A DNA stretch of 64,000 nt from Agarophyton chilense (Eukaryota; Rhodophyta; Florideophyceae; Gracilariales; Gracilariaceae): the NCBI GenBank assembly GCA_030374765.1, contig JARGXX010000099.1:1736001-1800000 (forward strand), in the 5' to 3' direction. The translations under genes were made by a program, and so were the position numbers. This document shows, piece after piece, positions 1 to 8,774 of the stretch. The notes under the pieces were generated by a model. The model made no database searches. It was not told the DNA's origin and saw only the letters and a list, made by a program, of their open reading frames with translations. Within the stretch, counting starts at the first letter, position 1. The number at the start of each line of letters is the position of its first letter.

Positions 1-2055
1 AGGGTATGTTCCAACTCTACTCGTATATGGTGCATTACCTTCTTTCCCTGTACTCAATGCCACACTTCCTCAACAGAAAGAACGTATGGCCGCTCTTCAG
101 ACTGCCCGTAACGAAATGGCCTCAATCACCGCACGTCTCCGAATCACCGAAGCACTTCAGTCTCGCCTACCACCTGCAACATATTTTCACATTCGCCCTG
201 GGGACGAAGTTTATATCTTTCGGAAACGAGATGCTCTCGACCGTGGTTCTTGGGAAGGCCCTTTTACAGTGAAACGCATTCATGAAAAGGAAATTTATGT
301 TGACTACGAAGGCACAATCACACACTTCAACATATCTCAAGTCCTGCCCTCCCCCGATACCGCCGCCGATCGCGAATTGGAACGCCTTAAGGTTGCACTC
401 GATGCTTTCCGCTCTGACCCGTCGTCGCCACATCGCGTTTACATCACCGATGTCCTCTCCCCGGGTGACCGTCGTTCTTCTTTACCTCAGTTTGATGCTG
501 CAAAGGCCAAGGAGCTCGCCGGTCTGGCTCAACGTGGTGTTTTTGAAATCGTCTGTAAGGAAGACCTTCCACCTGGAGCAAACATAATGGGAGGGCGTTT
601 TGTTCTATCCATTAAGAGCAAGGGTAGTGATGAAGAGGTATAAAAAGCACGTTTTGTAGTTCAAGGGCATACCGACGCGGAGAAAGCTATTTTGGTCCAT
701 CGGAGCACCACAGTGAAGCACAGTTCTATTCGGATGCTCATAGCCCTCGCCGCAATCTTTGGGTTTCGATTATGGTCTCAAGACATATCTCAGGCGTATC
801 TACAATCTTCTGGGCAACTTATGCGCGACGCCTACGTGAGACCTGCTAAGGAGTTCCGCCTCTCCAACAACCAATTACTGAAGCTTCTCAAGCCGCTCTA
901 CGGCCTTTCTGATAGCGGGGATTATTGGCATGCTACATTTGCGCGACATCTCCGTGACGATCTTCTGATGCGACCTATTGCAAGCGATCTTGCGTTTTTC
1001 TTTCGTACGACTCATGGAAAACTCATTGGGCTGATGGGTACCCATGTGGACGACACCATTACCGCTGGCCACGAACAGTTTCATTCTGAGACGAAGTCCA
1101 CCGAGCAACGCTTTGACGCAAAACCCCGAGAATACGATTCTTTTCTCTTTGCTGGTCTGCAGGTTGAACGCACGGCAAATGGTTATCTTATACACCAGGA
1201 GCGCTACTGTTCAGGACTCAAGGTGCTTCCTAAAGATTCTACATTCCATGATTTTCGCTGCCGAAGGCAAGAGCTCGCCTGGCTGTCCCATACACATCTT
1301 GATGTCGCGGCAGAAGTGAATCTTCTTTCTCAAGTCACGGAGAAAACATGGTCAAGTGATACAGTGAAGTCGATTAATGGAGTCATCAAATACGTGCAGC
1401 AGAACGCACGTCGGGGCATTCGTCAACAGTCTTTGGACGACAAGTCTCTCTCGTTGAAGGGTTTTTCTGATGCATCTTTTGCTAATGCTGATGGATGCCG
1501 CTCGCAATTGGGATATCTAGTACTCTTGTGCGACAGCTTTGGACGATGTAACATCCTCCACTATTCGAGCTACAAGTCCAAGCGAGTGGTGAGATCAGTG
1601 CTAGGTGCAGAGGTGTATGCTTTCGCGGACTCATTTGATTTTTCTTATGCACTTTGTCATGATTTAGAACGAATCCTGGGACACGCATTGCCTCTTAGCA
1701 TGTACACAGACTCCGACAGTCTCTTTAAGGTAATTACTCGAAACTCTACAACTACAGAGAGACGACTTATGATCGATATTGAGTCAGTCCGTGAAGCCTA
1801 CTGTGCACGTGAAATCAGCAACATTGGATGGATAAGAAGCAAAGACAACCCAGCTGATGGTTTCACGAAACTCGGAAGATGTACTGCGCTTGAAGCTATT
1901 ATGGATAACGGAACGATTGATCTTGAAGTCTTACAATGGGTGATCCGCACAGATGGAGTGCAAGTGAAGCAGTCTACACCAAAGTTTGACGTTGAAGATG
2001 CCCGAATGTCCGTTCGAGCAGTGTCAGCGACTGTGACTGACAATGCGCGTTGATG
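1..2055 (+). mobile_element. Ty1/copia-type LTR retrotransposon, 3' part (fossil)
   Basis: The window opens inside a copia-type pol region. About 86-640 encodes an integrase C-terminal, SH3-like part and the linker into reverse transcriptase. About 692-2053 encodes the rest of reverse transcriptase (SQDISQAYLQ, the LLKPLYGL block, and the catalytic-loop region with HVDD) followed by RNase H (GFSDASFANADG, and the DNPADGFTK block near the end). The integrase, RT, RNase H order is that of Ty1/copia and not Ty3. The 5' half lies outside the window, so gag, protease and the left LTR cannot be judged. The visible part is long and open but looks broken, with about one interruption, so it is probably a fairly young fossil. 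No LTR pair can be delimited here. Confidence 0.9.
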
Positions 2056-3401
2056 TCTTATGTATTACTCTGTACTCTATTTTATGTTTCGTTATTGTTA
2101 TGCGTATTTGTAATTGAACAACAGACGATTACGTCAAACTGTTGTTGTTTTAGAGCTACTTCCTGACCGTTGGTACCTTACTTAACAGGATACGACGCCC
2201 TGTTGGACCACAGAAGGAGGAATCATCGAAGTTGTAAACAATTGTACTGTGTTTGTTGTCTAACAAATTGCTACCGCTGTTCCTGTGAACGCACCTTCGT
2301 CCCGAGACGGAGCTCAATAGCGCACATACGATTGTACTCTCTTCGTGTTCATCGACAGTACTGGATGCTACAAAACCCTGTTTTGTTTCCGATTTGTTAA
2401 TACTAACCATTCTTTCATCGATGTTTCATATATAGTCCGAATCATCCAGAATAACTTAGTTTTGTTTGATGCATAGTGTATTGGCCTTTAAAAATATTTG
2501 TAAAAGGTTAATATCTTCTGGCACGAACTTGGTGTATCAGTACGGAAATCTCTTACGACCATCGTTGACATCATATACTACAACAGAATTCAATTTTTTC
2601 TTGTCGACGGCAGAGTTAAAATTCGCAATGTTTCAAACGCGACCACAGTATTTCGTTTTTCGAAAATATCGTAAAGAGCATTTGTATATATTTCGATTTC
2701 TCTCTAGCCCCCTTTATTTTACATTTGAGCCTAGAAAGTGTTCTAAGCGAAAATTTTGTCATCAATGATATAGCGCGCAGTGGTACTTATTGCATTTCCG
2801 TCTGAATGGAATATTGTCTTCAGACTCCGATTTCGCCATATGGATAGGTTCGACGCTTAATTTTCAACGTTTACTTTATCTTTTACGGTGTGACCATCGT
2901 TAGGATTGTGCTGCTTTTTTTTTTGCTGATGGACATACCGTTTATTGCTGCAGTTGCTTTTGTATGATTTGTTCATAAAATTTTTGCACTTTTTTTTAAT
3001 TTGGCGGTTTTTGTCTCTTCTATTAAATTCAATACTGGTAAGCTTAAGTCACGTATAATTGTTGCGTCTACAGATCGATCTGAGGAAGCGAGTGCGCGTT
3101 TTTGTTTGAAAGAAGAACTGGTTGGGCTGCAACGACATCTAGGAGGGGTTTCTATGAGCTGTTAAGCTATTAGTGGACACAGCGGTCTCTCAATGGTTAA
3201 AAGCGCAATCGTTCCAAATTAGGCTTTGTTCGACAGTACCATGCACTGGAAGGTAGTTTCTTAATGGTTTTATTAGTACTGACTACGAAAAATGCTTATT
3301 TGCCAACTGTTGATGGCAGTAAGGACGAATAGGGTGGTGGCGTTATCCAGATTTTGCGCCCTGTACAGCGTGGTGACGCAGCATTCGGGCTGGAAGCCAA
3401 G
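2056..3401. other. AT-rich interval without a gene
   Basis: This 1.3 kb stretch lies between the copia fossil and the Tc1-like element. It has runs of T and A and only short open frames with no recognisable motifs. It may contain the right LTR of the copia element: a TGTTGGA string at 2201 resembles an LTR start, but no matching end was found. Confidence 0.5.
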
Positions 3402-3428
3402 TACAGTGCGTTTCAAAAACATATCCCT
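3402..3428 (+). repeat. Left outer terminal inverted repeat of Tc1-like element
   Basis: It pairs with 4678-4704 on the opposite strand at about 23 of 27 positions and begins with the TA target dinucleotide. Confidence 0.88.
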
Positions 3429-3509
3429 TTACAAAAACTGCGCCAAAAAGGCATTTCACGTACTGTAGAGCACATTTCACAACAAATAAAAACCACTAAG
3501 TCAATAACA

Positions 3510-3533
3510 CTGTTTCAAAAGTATATCCTTTAT
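3510..3533 (+). repeat. Left inner repeat of Tc1-like element
   Basis: It pairs with 4574-4597 on the opposite strand at about 21 of 24 positions. It also resembles the outer repeat through the shared GTTTCAAAA. Confidence 0.8.
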
Positions 3534-3551
3534 ACAATCATTCGCTCAATT

Positions 3552-4546
3552 ATGGCTCGTGGCGCACCTCTCACACGCTCTGAACAGCTGGAAATCATGG
3601 AATTAGTAGGTCAGGGTATGATTCCAGCAGATATAGCCCGAAAACTCAAGCGCAGCCCAAAAACAATCAGCAACTTCATCAAAAACCCCGCTGCATACGG
3701 AACAAAGCGTTCAACCGGCCGTCCAACGGCACTATCCCCGGCCGATAAGCGTGGAATTAAGCGAGAACTATGCCGCAACACTTCATCTTGCGGGAAAATT
3801 GTCAAAAATCTAAATTTGCCTCTATCACGATCTACAATATGGCGTGAAGTCAACCGTCAAAATTTGTTCAAGTACACAAAAATGAGGAAAACTTTTTTTT
3901 AAAAGATAATCACAAGAAAAATCGAGTTGAATGGTGTGCTCAAAAGGCTTATTGGAAAACGGAATGGAATAATGTTATCTTTTCCGACGAAAAAAAGTTT
4001 AACCTTGATGGTCCAGATTGCTATAAATTTTATTGGCATGATCTACGAAAAGAAAAGAAGGAATTTGTGACTAGGCATTCAGGAGGCGCATCAGTAATGG
4101 TTTGGGCTGGAATCTCCACGAAAGGAGCAACTGATATGGCTTTTGTTGAAACTACAATGAACTCTGAGAAGTATGCTGAGGTTCTAGAAAACTATCTTTT
4201 ACCTTTTTCATACTGTATGCACGGAGAAGAATTCATTTTCCAGCAAGATAATGCACCTGTGCATAAGTCTAATTCTATGAAACAGTGGTTCAATAGTCTA
4301 AATATGTCGGTTATGGAATGGCCTGCGCGCTCTCCTGACCTCAACCCTATCGAAAACATTTGGGGAATGTTGGCCCGAATGGTTTATGGGCAAGGAAGGC
4401 AGTTTGATACAGTTTTTGATTTGAAAAATTGTATCAAAGATTGCTGGGAAAAGATTGACTGTAATGCTATCAATCCTTTTATAGAATCAATGCCAAAGCG
4501 TTGTATAAGTGTTATACAGGCTAGAGGAGCAAAAATAAACTACTGA
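3552..4546 (+). pseudogene. Tc1-family DDE transposase, two overlapping frames
   Basis: The start is the ATG at 3552 (MARGAPLTRSEQ), which opens a helix-turn-helix DNA-binding region with a second paired-like helix block and a GRP linker. The catalytic domain shows the first Asp in VIFSDEKKF, the second in FQQDNAPVH and the Glu in SPDLNPIENIW. There are 34 residues between the second and third acids, so DD34E. The reading frame changes at a run of eight T at 3893-3900: the first frame ends at 3902 and the second frame is open across the junction to a stop at 4546. The sequence ACT TTT TTT TAA fits a T TTT TTT slippery heptamer, and a -1 step would restore the frame. It could equally be a homopolymer length mutation. 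All catalytic residues are present. Confidence 0.88.
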
Positions 4547-4573
4547 ACTCGCGTTAGAATAAAAAGGATGCAA

Positions 4574-4597
4574 TAAAGGTTATGATTTTGAAACAGT
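4574..4597 (-). repeat. Right inner repeat of Tc1-like element
   Basis: Inverted partner of 3510-3533, lying just after the transposase stop codon. Confidence 0.8.
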
Positions 4598-4677
4598 TTT
4601 TTTACTTGAAAATTTTTTCACACTGATTTTGTTAGTTGTACTGTAGCCAAAACGTCGATTTTTGGAAAATTTGCGCG

Positions 4678-4704
4678 AGGGATATGATTTTGAAACAGAC
4701 TTTA
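4678..4704 (-). repeat. Right outer terminal inverted repeat of Tc1-like element
   Basis: Inverted partner of 3402-3428. It ends with the TA target dinucleotide at 4703-4704. Confidence 0.88.
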
Positions 4705-5441
4705 CAACGGCGTGCGCGGCGGTTAAGTTGCAGCATTTTAGCCACCGAGGCGGCACCGCCAAATCGTTTCTACAGATGAATGTGTATAAACGTGGTGTGC
4801 ACTGCCGCCACTGCCTGCGCTGTTTGCAAGCACACGCGCCGCCATTAACGGTGGTACGTCCGCCACGTGGCGATGCGCGAGCCTTCCGTCGCGCGCCAAC
4901 CCCTCTTTGCTCAGCACAGCGCTCACGGCGCCGTGTCACCTCGCCCCGCAGTAGCCGCGTCGAAGCGCCGTCGGTAGCTGTATACCACCGTCTGCTCTCA
5001 GCACCACGCTGCGATGCTTAGCGGTGGCGCTCGTTTACACAATCACCGCGCTCGCCGCATTCGTCCCCCGCATAAGCGTCCCCGTCATTCGCGCTTCGCG
5101 CTTCAATCACGCGAACTTCGTTGCGCATTTCGCGCGGTGCTGCGTACGCTTTGTACACCTTTGCCTCGTTTTGCGGTGGCGGTCGTCGCTGTGCACGTGC
5201 GCCCCGCTATCTACAAGAGAAACGTGCGACGCCAACGCTCGTTGCAATCTGTCGCTTGTCCACTTGGCGAGTGAGTGGCTTTTGTGTCAACGTGCGAATG
5301 CGCCGTTTCGATCGTGGCGTCGCCTTTGCGTCGCCCGTCTTGCTTACTACTTGTTCGTTTACGCGCTCTCAAAGCCGGCGAACGCGCCCGTCTTTCTGGC
5401 GGCCGCTGCGTGCGTGCCGCCGCGTGCATGCTGTTTGTTCC
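4705..5441. promoter_or_regulatory. GC-rich upstream region of the glutathione S-transferase gene
   Basis: The region is strongly GC- and CG-rich, in sharp contrast to the AT-rich transposon on its left. Several frames are open through it only because stop codons are rare in such sequence. An in-frame ATG at 5298 could extend the transferase by 48 residues, giving an Arg/Ser-rich leader. I see no TATA box I would defend. Confidence 0.45.
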
Positions 5442-6771
5442 ATGTCTGCTTCGCCGTTGCTTTCGCCCTACGTCGTGCCGTCCTGGCGCGCCTTGTCCGA
5501 CCTTGCCGTTCCGCAGGATTTTATCAACGGCCCCAATTTCATCACGCCCTCTAGGGAGCTGCAATCGCTGCGTCTCTTTGGCCAGACCAACGCTGACGTC
5601 AGACTTGTTCTCTACAGAGACCATGCCAGCTGGTGTCCGTACTGCCATAAGGTTCAGCTGCTCATCGAGGCGAAGAGAATTCCTTACCTCGTCAAGAAGA
5701 TCAACATGAGTTGCTACGGAGCAAAGCCCCAAGAGTTCCTCAAAAAAGTCCCGTCCGGTTTGCTGCCCGTCATAGAGCTGGACGGCAAAGTCATCACCGA
5801 GTCCATGGACATAATGTTCTTGCTGGAGGACACCTTTCAGACACCCTACAGGAAGATGATCCCCACTGATGACAACGACATGATGCAATCCTTTCACAGA
5901 TATCTCCGCCTCGAGCGCGTCTTTCTTGGCGCATGGCTGTCCTCCTTGCGGGGCCCCATGGCCATGCTTCCGAGAGCTTTACAACCTGTTAACCAGACGC
6001 TCGACATTATTGAAAAGTCCTTGGCGGAGTTTGCTGGGCCCTTTTTCTACCCAGGCGACGAACCTTCCTTTGTCGACATCAATTTTTGTAAGTTCTTCAC
6101 TCTTGCATGCTATGTGACACCAGCATCCCCCTAACCTTTTTCCTTTTTTTCTTCAAAAAAAAAAATTAGCTACCGTGTTCGAAAGAGCTCGTTCTTCTCT
6201 CAAGTATTGGAGAAGCATGGATATCGTCGAGGGCAGACCCAATCTCGCCAAATGGTTCTATCACTGGGACAAATGGCAGCCGGCACTGCTCACTCGCAGC
6301 GACGACTGGACTCACATTGGCGCACTCCCACCGCAAATTGGACCGGTCAAGTTCACGGCCAACCGTCTCACATTGTCGCACTCAGTCGAAACAGCTCGCG
6401 GCAAGCATGTACTCAACGACGGACCCGAGGGAAAGCTCATGCGCAACATTGCGGCCGAAACCATGTGCAGAAACTCCGCACTGGTGGTGAAGGACGCCAT
6501 TCGCGGCGGAAAGGTGCCTGAGAAACACCATGCGCATGTGGATCTCGCGTTTAGAATCATGGCCAATGCTCTGTACGACCCGGATGTTCTAGAGGCTTTG
6601 GAAGACACTGCCAGGGAGCAAATGCCGCGCGAATGCTGGAAAGACGTTGGTGACGCCATTCGATTCGAGCGGGCGCGCTGCTGCAGTCCGAGGGACATGC
6701 CGCTGTTGGCGATGCATCAGTTTTGCGGCGTTATCAACTGGCTGCTTCGAACACTAGGTCAAGAACTGTGA
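5442..6771 (+). CDS. Glutathione S-transferase-like protein with CPYC active site
   Basis: Two exons, 5442-6087 and 6170-6771, encode about 415 residues. The N-terminal thioredoxin-like domain has LVLYRDHASWCPYCHK with C65-P-Y-C68, a glutaredoxin-like dithiol site, then GLLPVIELDG with the cis-Pro and the ES motif that binds the glutathione gamma-glutamyl group. A helical C-terminal domain follows. The enzyme should use glutathione in thiol transfer or reductase chemistry, as omega-, lambda- and DHAR-like classes do; the exact class is not clear. The protein is longer than a typical 220-residue GST because of a leader and a long C-terminal region. The ATG at 5442 was chosen as the nearest before homology begins. 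An upstream in-frame ATG at 5298 would add a basic, possibly organelle-targeting leader. The stop is only 44 nt from the convergent TAB2 stop. Confidence 0.85.
6088..6169 (+). other. Intron of the glutathione S-transferase gene
   Basis: An 82-nt intron with GTAAGT at the donor and TTAG at the acceptor, preceded by a C/T-rich then A-rich tract. Removing it joins an INF codon block to STVFERARSS and keeps the frame. Without splicing the first frame stops at 6134. Confidence 0.88.
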
Positions 6772-6815
6772 TTGGTTTACCTTCTTTTTCTTTTTTTTCG
6801 TTTGACTTGGCGCGT

Positions 6816-7835
6816 TCATAGTAACTCGGAAAGCAACCACATTCCTTCTATCTCGTCCGTTTTTTGGTCGGTTTGCACGGCAAGGAAGTGAATGCCGCTG
6901 GTTTTTTGTTTAGCTTGTTGAAATTGGCGAACGTCTTGTTTGACATCTTTGGTGACTTGTGCAAATGTGTACACTGTACTTAGACCACATTCTAATAGGA
7001 TTTGTTGCTTTTCGAACACAACCCTTATAAATGCCAGTTCGGTACCGCTCAACCATGCCGACAGTGCTCTCGCTCGCTTGGAGAATATGATCATGCCGGG
7101 CACCAGCACGTCGGGTGGCAGTTGTGGGTCGGCGAGACATGCGTCGCCAAAGTAGTTGTCCGGGTCGGCATGGGCAAAAAAGTGCTGCAGCTGAGCGAGC
7201 GGCAAGTTTCCAAACGCAAAACTGTCGCATCGCAGCGCATCTGGCAGCGGCTGCGGTACGTTCATGTCAAGCGAGGTGAAAATGGAGGTGTTTGTCAACA
7301 GCGCTTGCTTGAAGCCAGGCATGTTTTTGTACACGTTTTGCTGGCGGTACTTGAGCAACTGGTACAGCGCATACGTCCTTCTGGACGGCGACAGTTGCAC
7401 GTCAATGTCGGAGAGCGCAATGTTGATCATGTTGAACATCTGCGAGCGGAAGAAACGAATGGTGGTGGGCTTGGTGGGCGCAGAGTCAATCACAGCCTGC
7501 ACTCTGTTGCGCAACTCGCGCGAATTGACCAGCGAGTTGGGAATGGCCTCCACATGCTCAAACGACGCGAGTGAGTCGGTGATAATGAGCTCCCACAGCT
7601 TCTTGCCGTCCAAACCAACGACGGGACGCGAGTAGAAATCAAGCTCCCACACGTCGGACGTGGTTGGCGCCAGCGGCACCGGAAGCACGCTGCGAATCGC
7701 GACGCGATGCACACGCGAAGCAACGCTTCTAGACAGTTTTCGACGCGCGGCAGCGCAGCGCGAGATTTGTGCGGCGCGTGTGTGAGCGCGCCGCGGTACA
7801 TATAGAGATGCGACAAATGACGGCGGCGTGCTCAT
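6816..7835 (-). CDS. TAB2: TAB2-family plastid RNA-binding translation factor
   Basis: A single-exon gene of 339 residues, with the start at the first ATG (7835). Residues 1 to about 58 are rich in Arg, Ser and Ala and poor in acids, like a plastid transit peptide. The mature part opens with WELDFYSRPV at 63-72, the hallmark of the Tab2/DUF1092 family of cyanobacteria and plastids, followed by KKLWELIITD, where family members have KK-WELLVCD. Known members (Chlamydomonas Tab2, Arabidopsis ATAB2) bind the psaB leader and are needed for translation of photosystem reaction-centre proteins. I infer the same role here. The length fits the family. The gene converges on the transferase gene (44 nt between stops) and is divergent from the OSCA-like gene across 0.94 kb. 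Confidence 0.92.
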   Translation of the reverse strand: MSTPPSFVASLYVPRRAHTRAAQISRCAAARRKLSRSVASRVHRVAIRSVLPVPLAPTTSDVWELDFYSRPVVGLDGKKLWELIITDSLASFEHVEAIPNSLVNSRELRNRVQAVIDSAPTKPTTIRFFRSQMFNMINIALSDIDVQLSPSRRTYALYQLLKYRQQNVYKNMPGFKQALLTNTSIFTSLDMNVPQPLPDALRCDSFAFGNLPLAQLQHFFAHADPDNYFGDACLADPQLPPDVLVPGMIIFSKRARALSAWLSGTELAFIRVVFEKQQILLECGLSTVYTFAQVTKDVKQDVRQFQQAKQKTSGIHFLAVQTDQKTDEIEGMWLLSELL

Positions 7836-7962
7836 TGTGACTATGGGTTGATTGTGATGGTAGGCACCACCGTTGGACACTCTCTGTCTGCCTCGGTACC
7901 GCCCGAAATCTGGTTGAACAGCAAGTGCCGTCGAGCGCAGGATCTGCGTGCTTGCGCTTGGT

Positions 7963-8007
7963 CAGGTTGCGCTTCGGCAGGTTGCGCTTCGGCAGGTTGC
8001 GCTTCGT
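7963..8007 (+). repeat. Tandem repeat, 3 x 15 bp
   Basis: Unit CAGGTTGCGCTTCGG occurs three times head to tail, the last with one change, with a partial degenerate unit just before (CTTGCGCTTGGT). It lies 128-172 nt upstream of the TAB2 ATG, so it is in its promoter or leader. Confidence 0.9.
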
Positions 8008-8245
8008 CAGCGGAGCGCTCTCGAGCTGCGTGATGCACAGCCGTGGACAGCGCGCACACGTGGAAGATGGAGTGAAGATGTGCTCCGCGCGCTGCACGCA
8101 CGCGTGTGCGGTGCGTGTGTTGTTTGTAAGCAGAGCGCTGAGAGCCGTTTTTTCCGTTGATGCACGCATAACGGGGGGCTGCTATTACTCTGCTCGTAGA
8201 TGATCTACGTTGGTAGGTAGACTACTAGCTACGAAGGAGGGTTAA

Positions 8246-8260
8246 GGGTTAGCAATTGCT
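8246..8260 (+). promoter_or_regulatory. 15-bp motif with palindromic core, copy 1
   Basis: The sequence GGGTTAGCAATTGCT has the self-complementary core AGCAATTGCT. Identical copies lie at 31386-31400 and 31605-31619. This copy is 411 nt from the TAB2 ATG and about 515 nt from the OSCA-like ATG. A protein-binding site is plausible but unproven. Confidence 0.5.
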
Positions 8261-8774
8261 AGCAGTGGAGCACTTGCTGCAGTTCAAGTGGTGCTGCGCG
8301 TGGTGCTGCGCAGCGTGGCGACGCGCTCTGGTTGCTCTCCGCGTGTGCTGCGCGTGCGCGCCTTCTGCGAGTGCTTAAGAGCGGGCACGCCGCTCCGCGC
8401 GCCCCTTCGTAGTCAAGTCCGTCACATCGCAAACAATCTGCCCGCATCATTGCCGCTTGTCGTGGTGTGTATCGTGTTGCTTGTCGCTGCGTGTTGCCGC
8501 AATGGTCGCTCACCGTGCGCGCAAACCGCCCTTGAGCAACGCAGTGTGCCGCTGCTTTAAACCGTTCATTGCAATTTCGGCCCCTTTACTCATGCGCTTA
8601 TTTTCGGCGCTATTTGGCCATGCCTTGCTTGTTGTAATTAAGCAAAAGCCCTCACGCCCGTCGTGCCGATTGCTCAATCTCCCTACCCGTCTTCGCATCG
8701 CACCGTGTAGCCACTACCGCCACTTTCGTCCCACTCCGCAGTCGCTCCGTCACAGTGCTTGAGCGATTGCCCCC

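Larger units (their letters stand above)
3402..4704 (+). mobile_element. Tc1-like DNA transposon with IR/DR ends
   Basis: The element is bounded by TA dinucleotides (3402-3403 and 4703-4704), the Tc1/mariner target duplication. The outer inverted repeats, 3402-3428 and 4678-4704, match at about 23 of 27 positions and share the core GTTTCAAAAWCATATCCCT. A second, inner pair at 3510-3533 and 4574-4597 matches at about 21 of 24 and resembles the outer repeats. This gives two related repeats per end about 105 nt apart, the IR/DR arrangement known from some Tc1 elements. It encodes a DD34E transposase. The element is nearly intact in structure, which suggests recent arrival. It lies about 740 bp upstream of the glutathione S-transferase start and may affect that promoter. 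Confidence 0.9.
7836..8774. promoter_or_regulatory. Divergent intergenic region between TAB2 and the OSCA-like gene
   Basis: This 0.94 kb region must hold both promoters. It carries a triple 15-bp tandem repeat (7963-8007) on the TAB2 side and one copy of the palindromic motif GGGTTAGCAATTGCT (8246-8260) in the middle. The rest is GC-rich without a clear TATA box. Open frames here are by-products of base composition. Confidence 0.55.

Noticed and set aside
2201-2400. TGTTGGA string as the start of the copia right LTR
   Set aside because: No convincing polypurine tract directly before it, no matching CA end and no second LTR in the window to compare with.
5211-5897. 228-residue minus-strand frame
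   Set aside because: Antisense to the glutathione S-transferase exon, basic and low-complexity; a shadow of GC-rich coding DNA.
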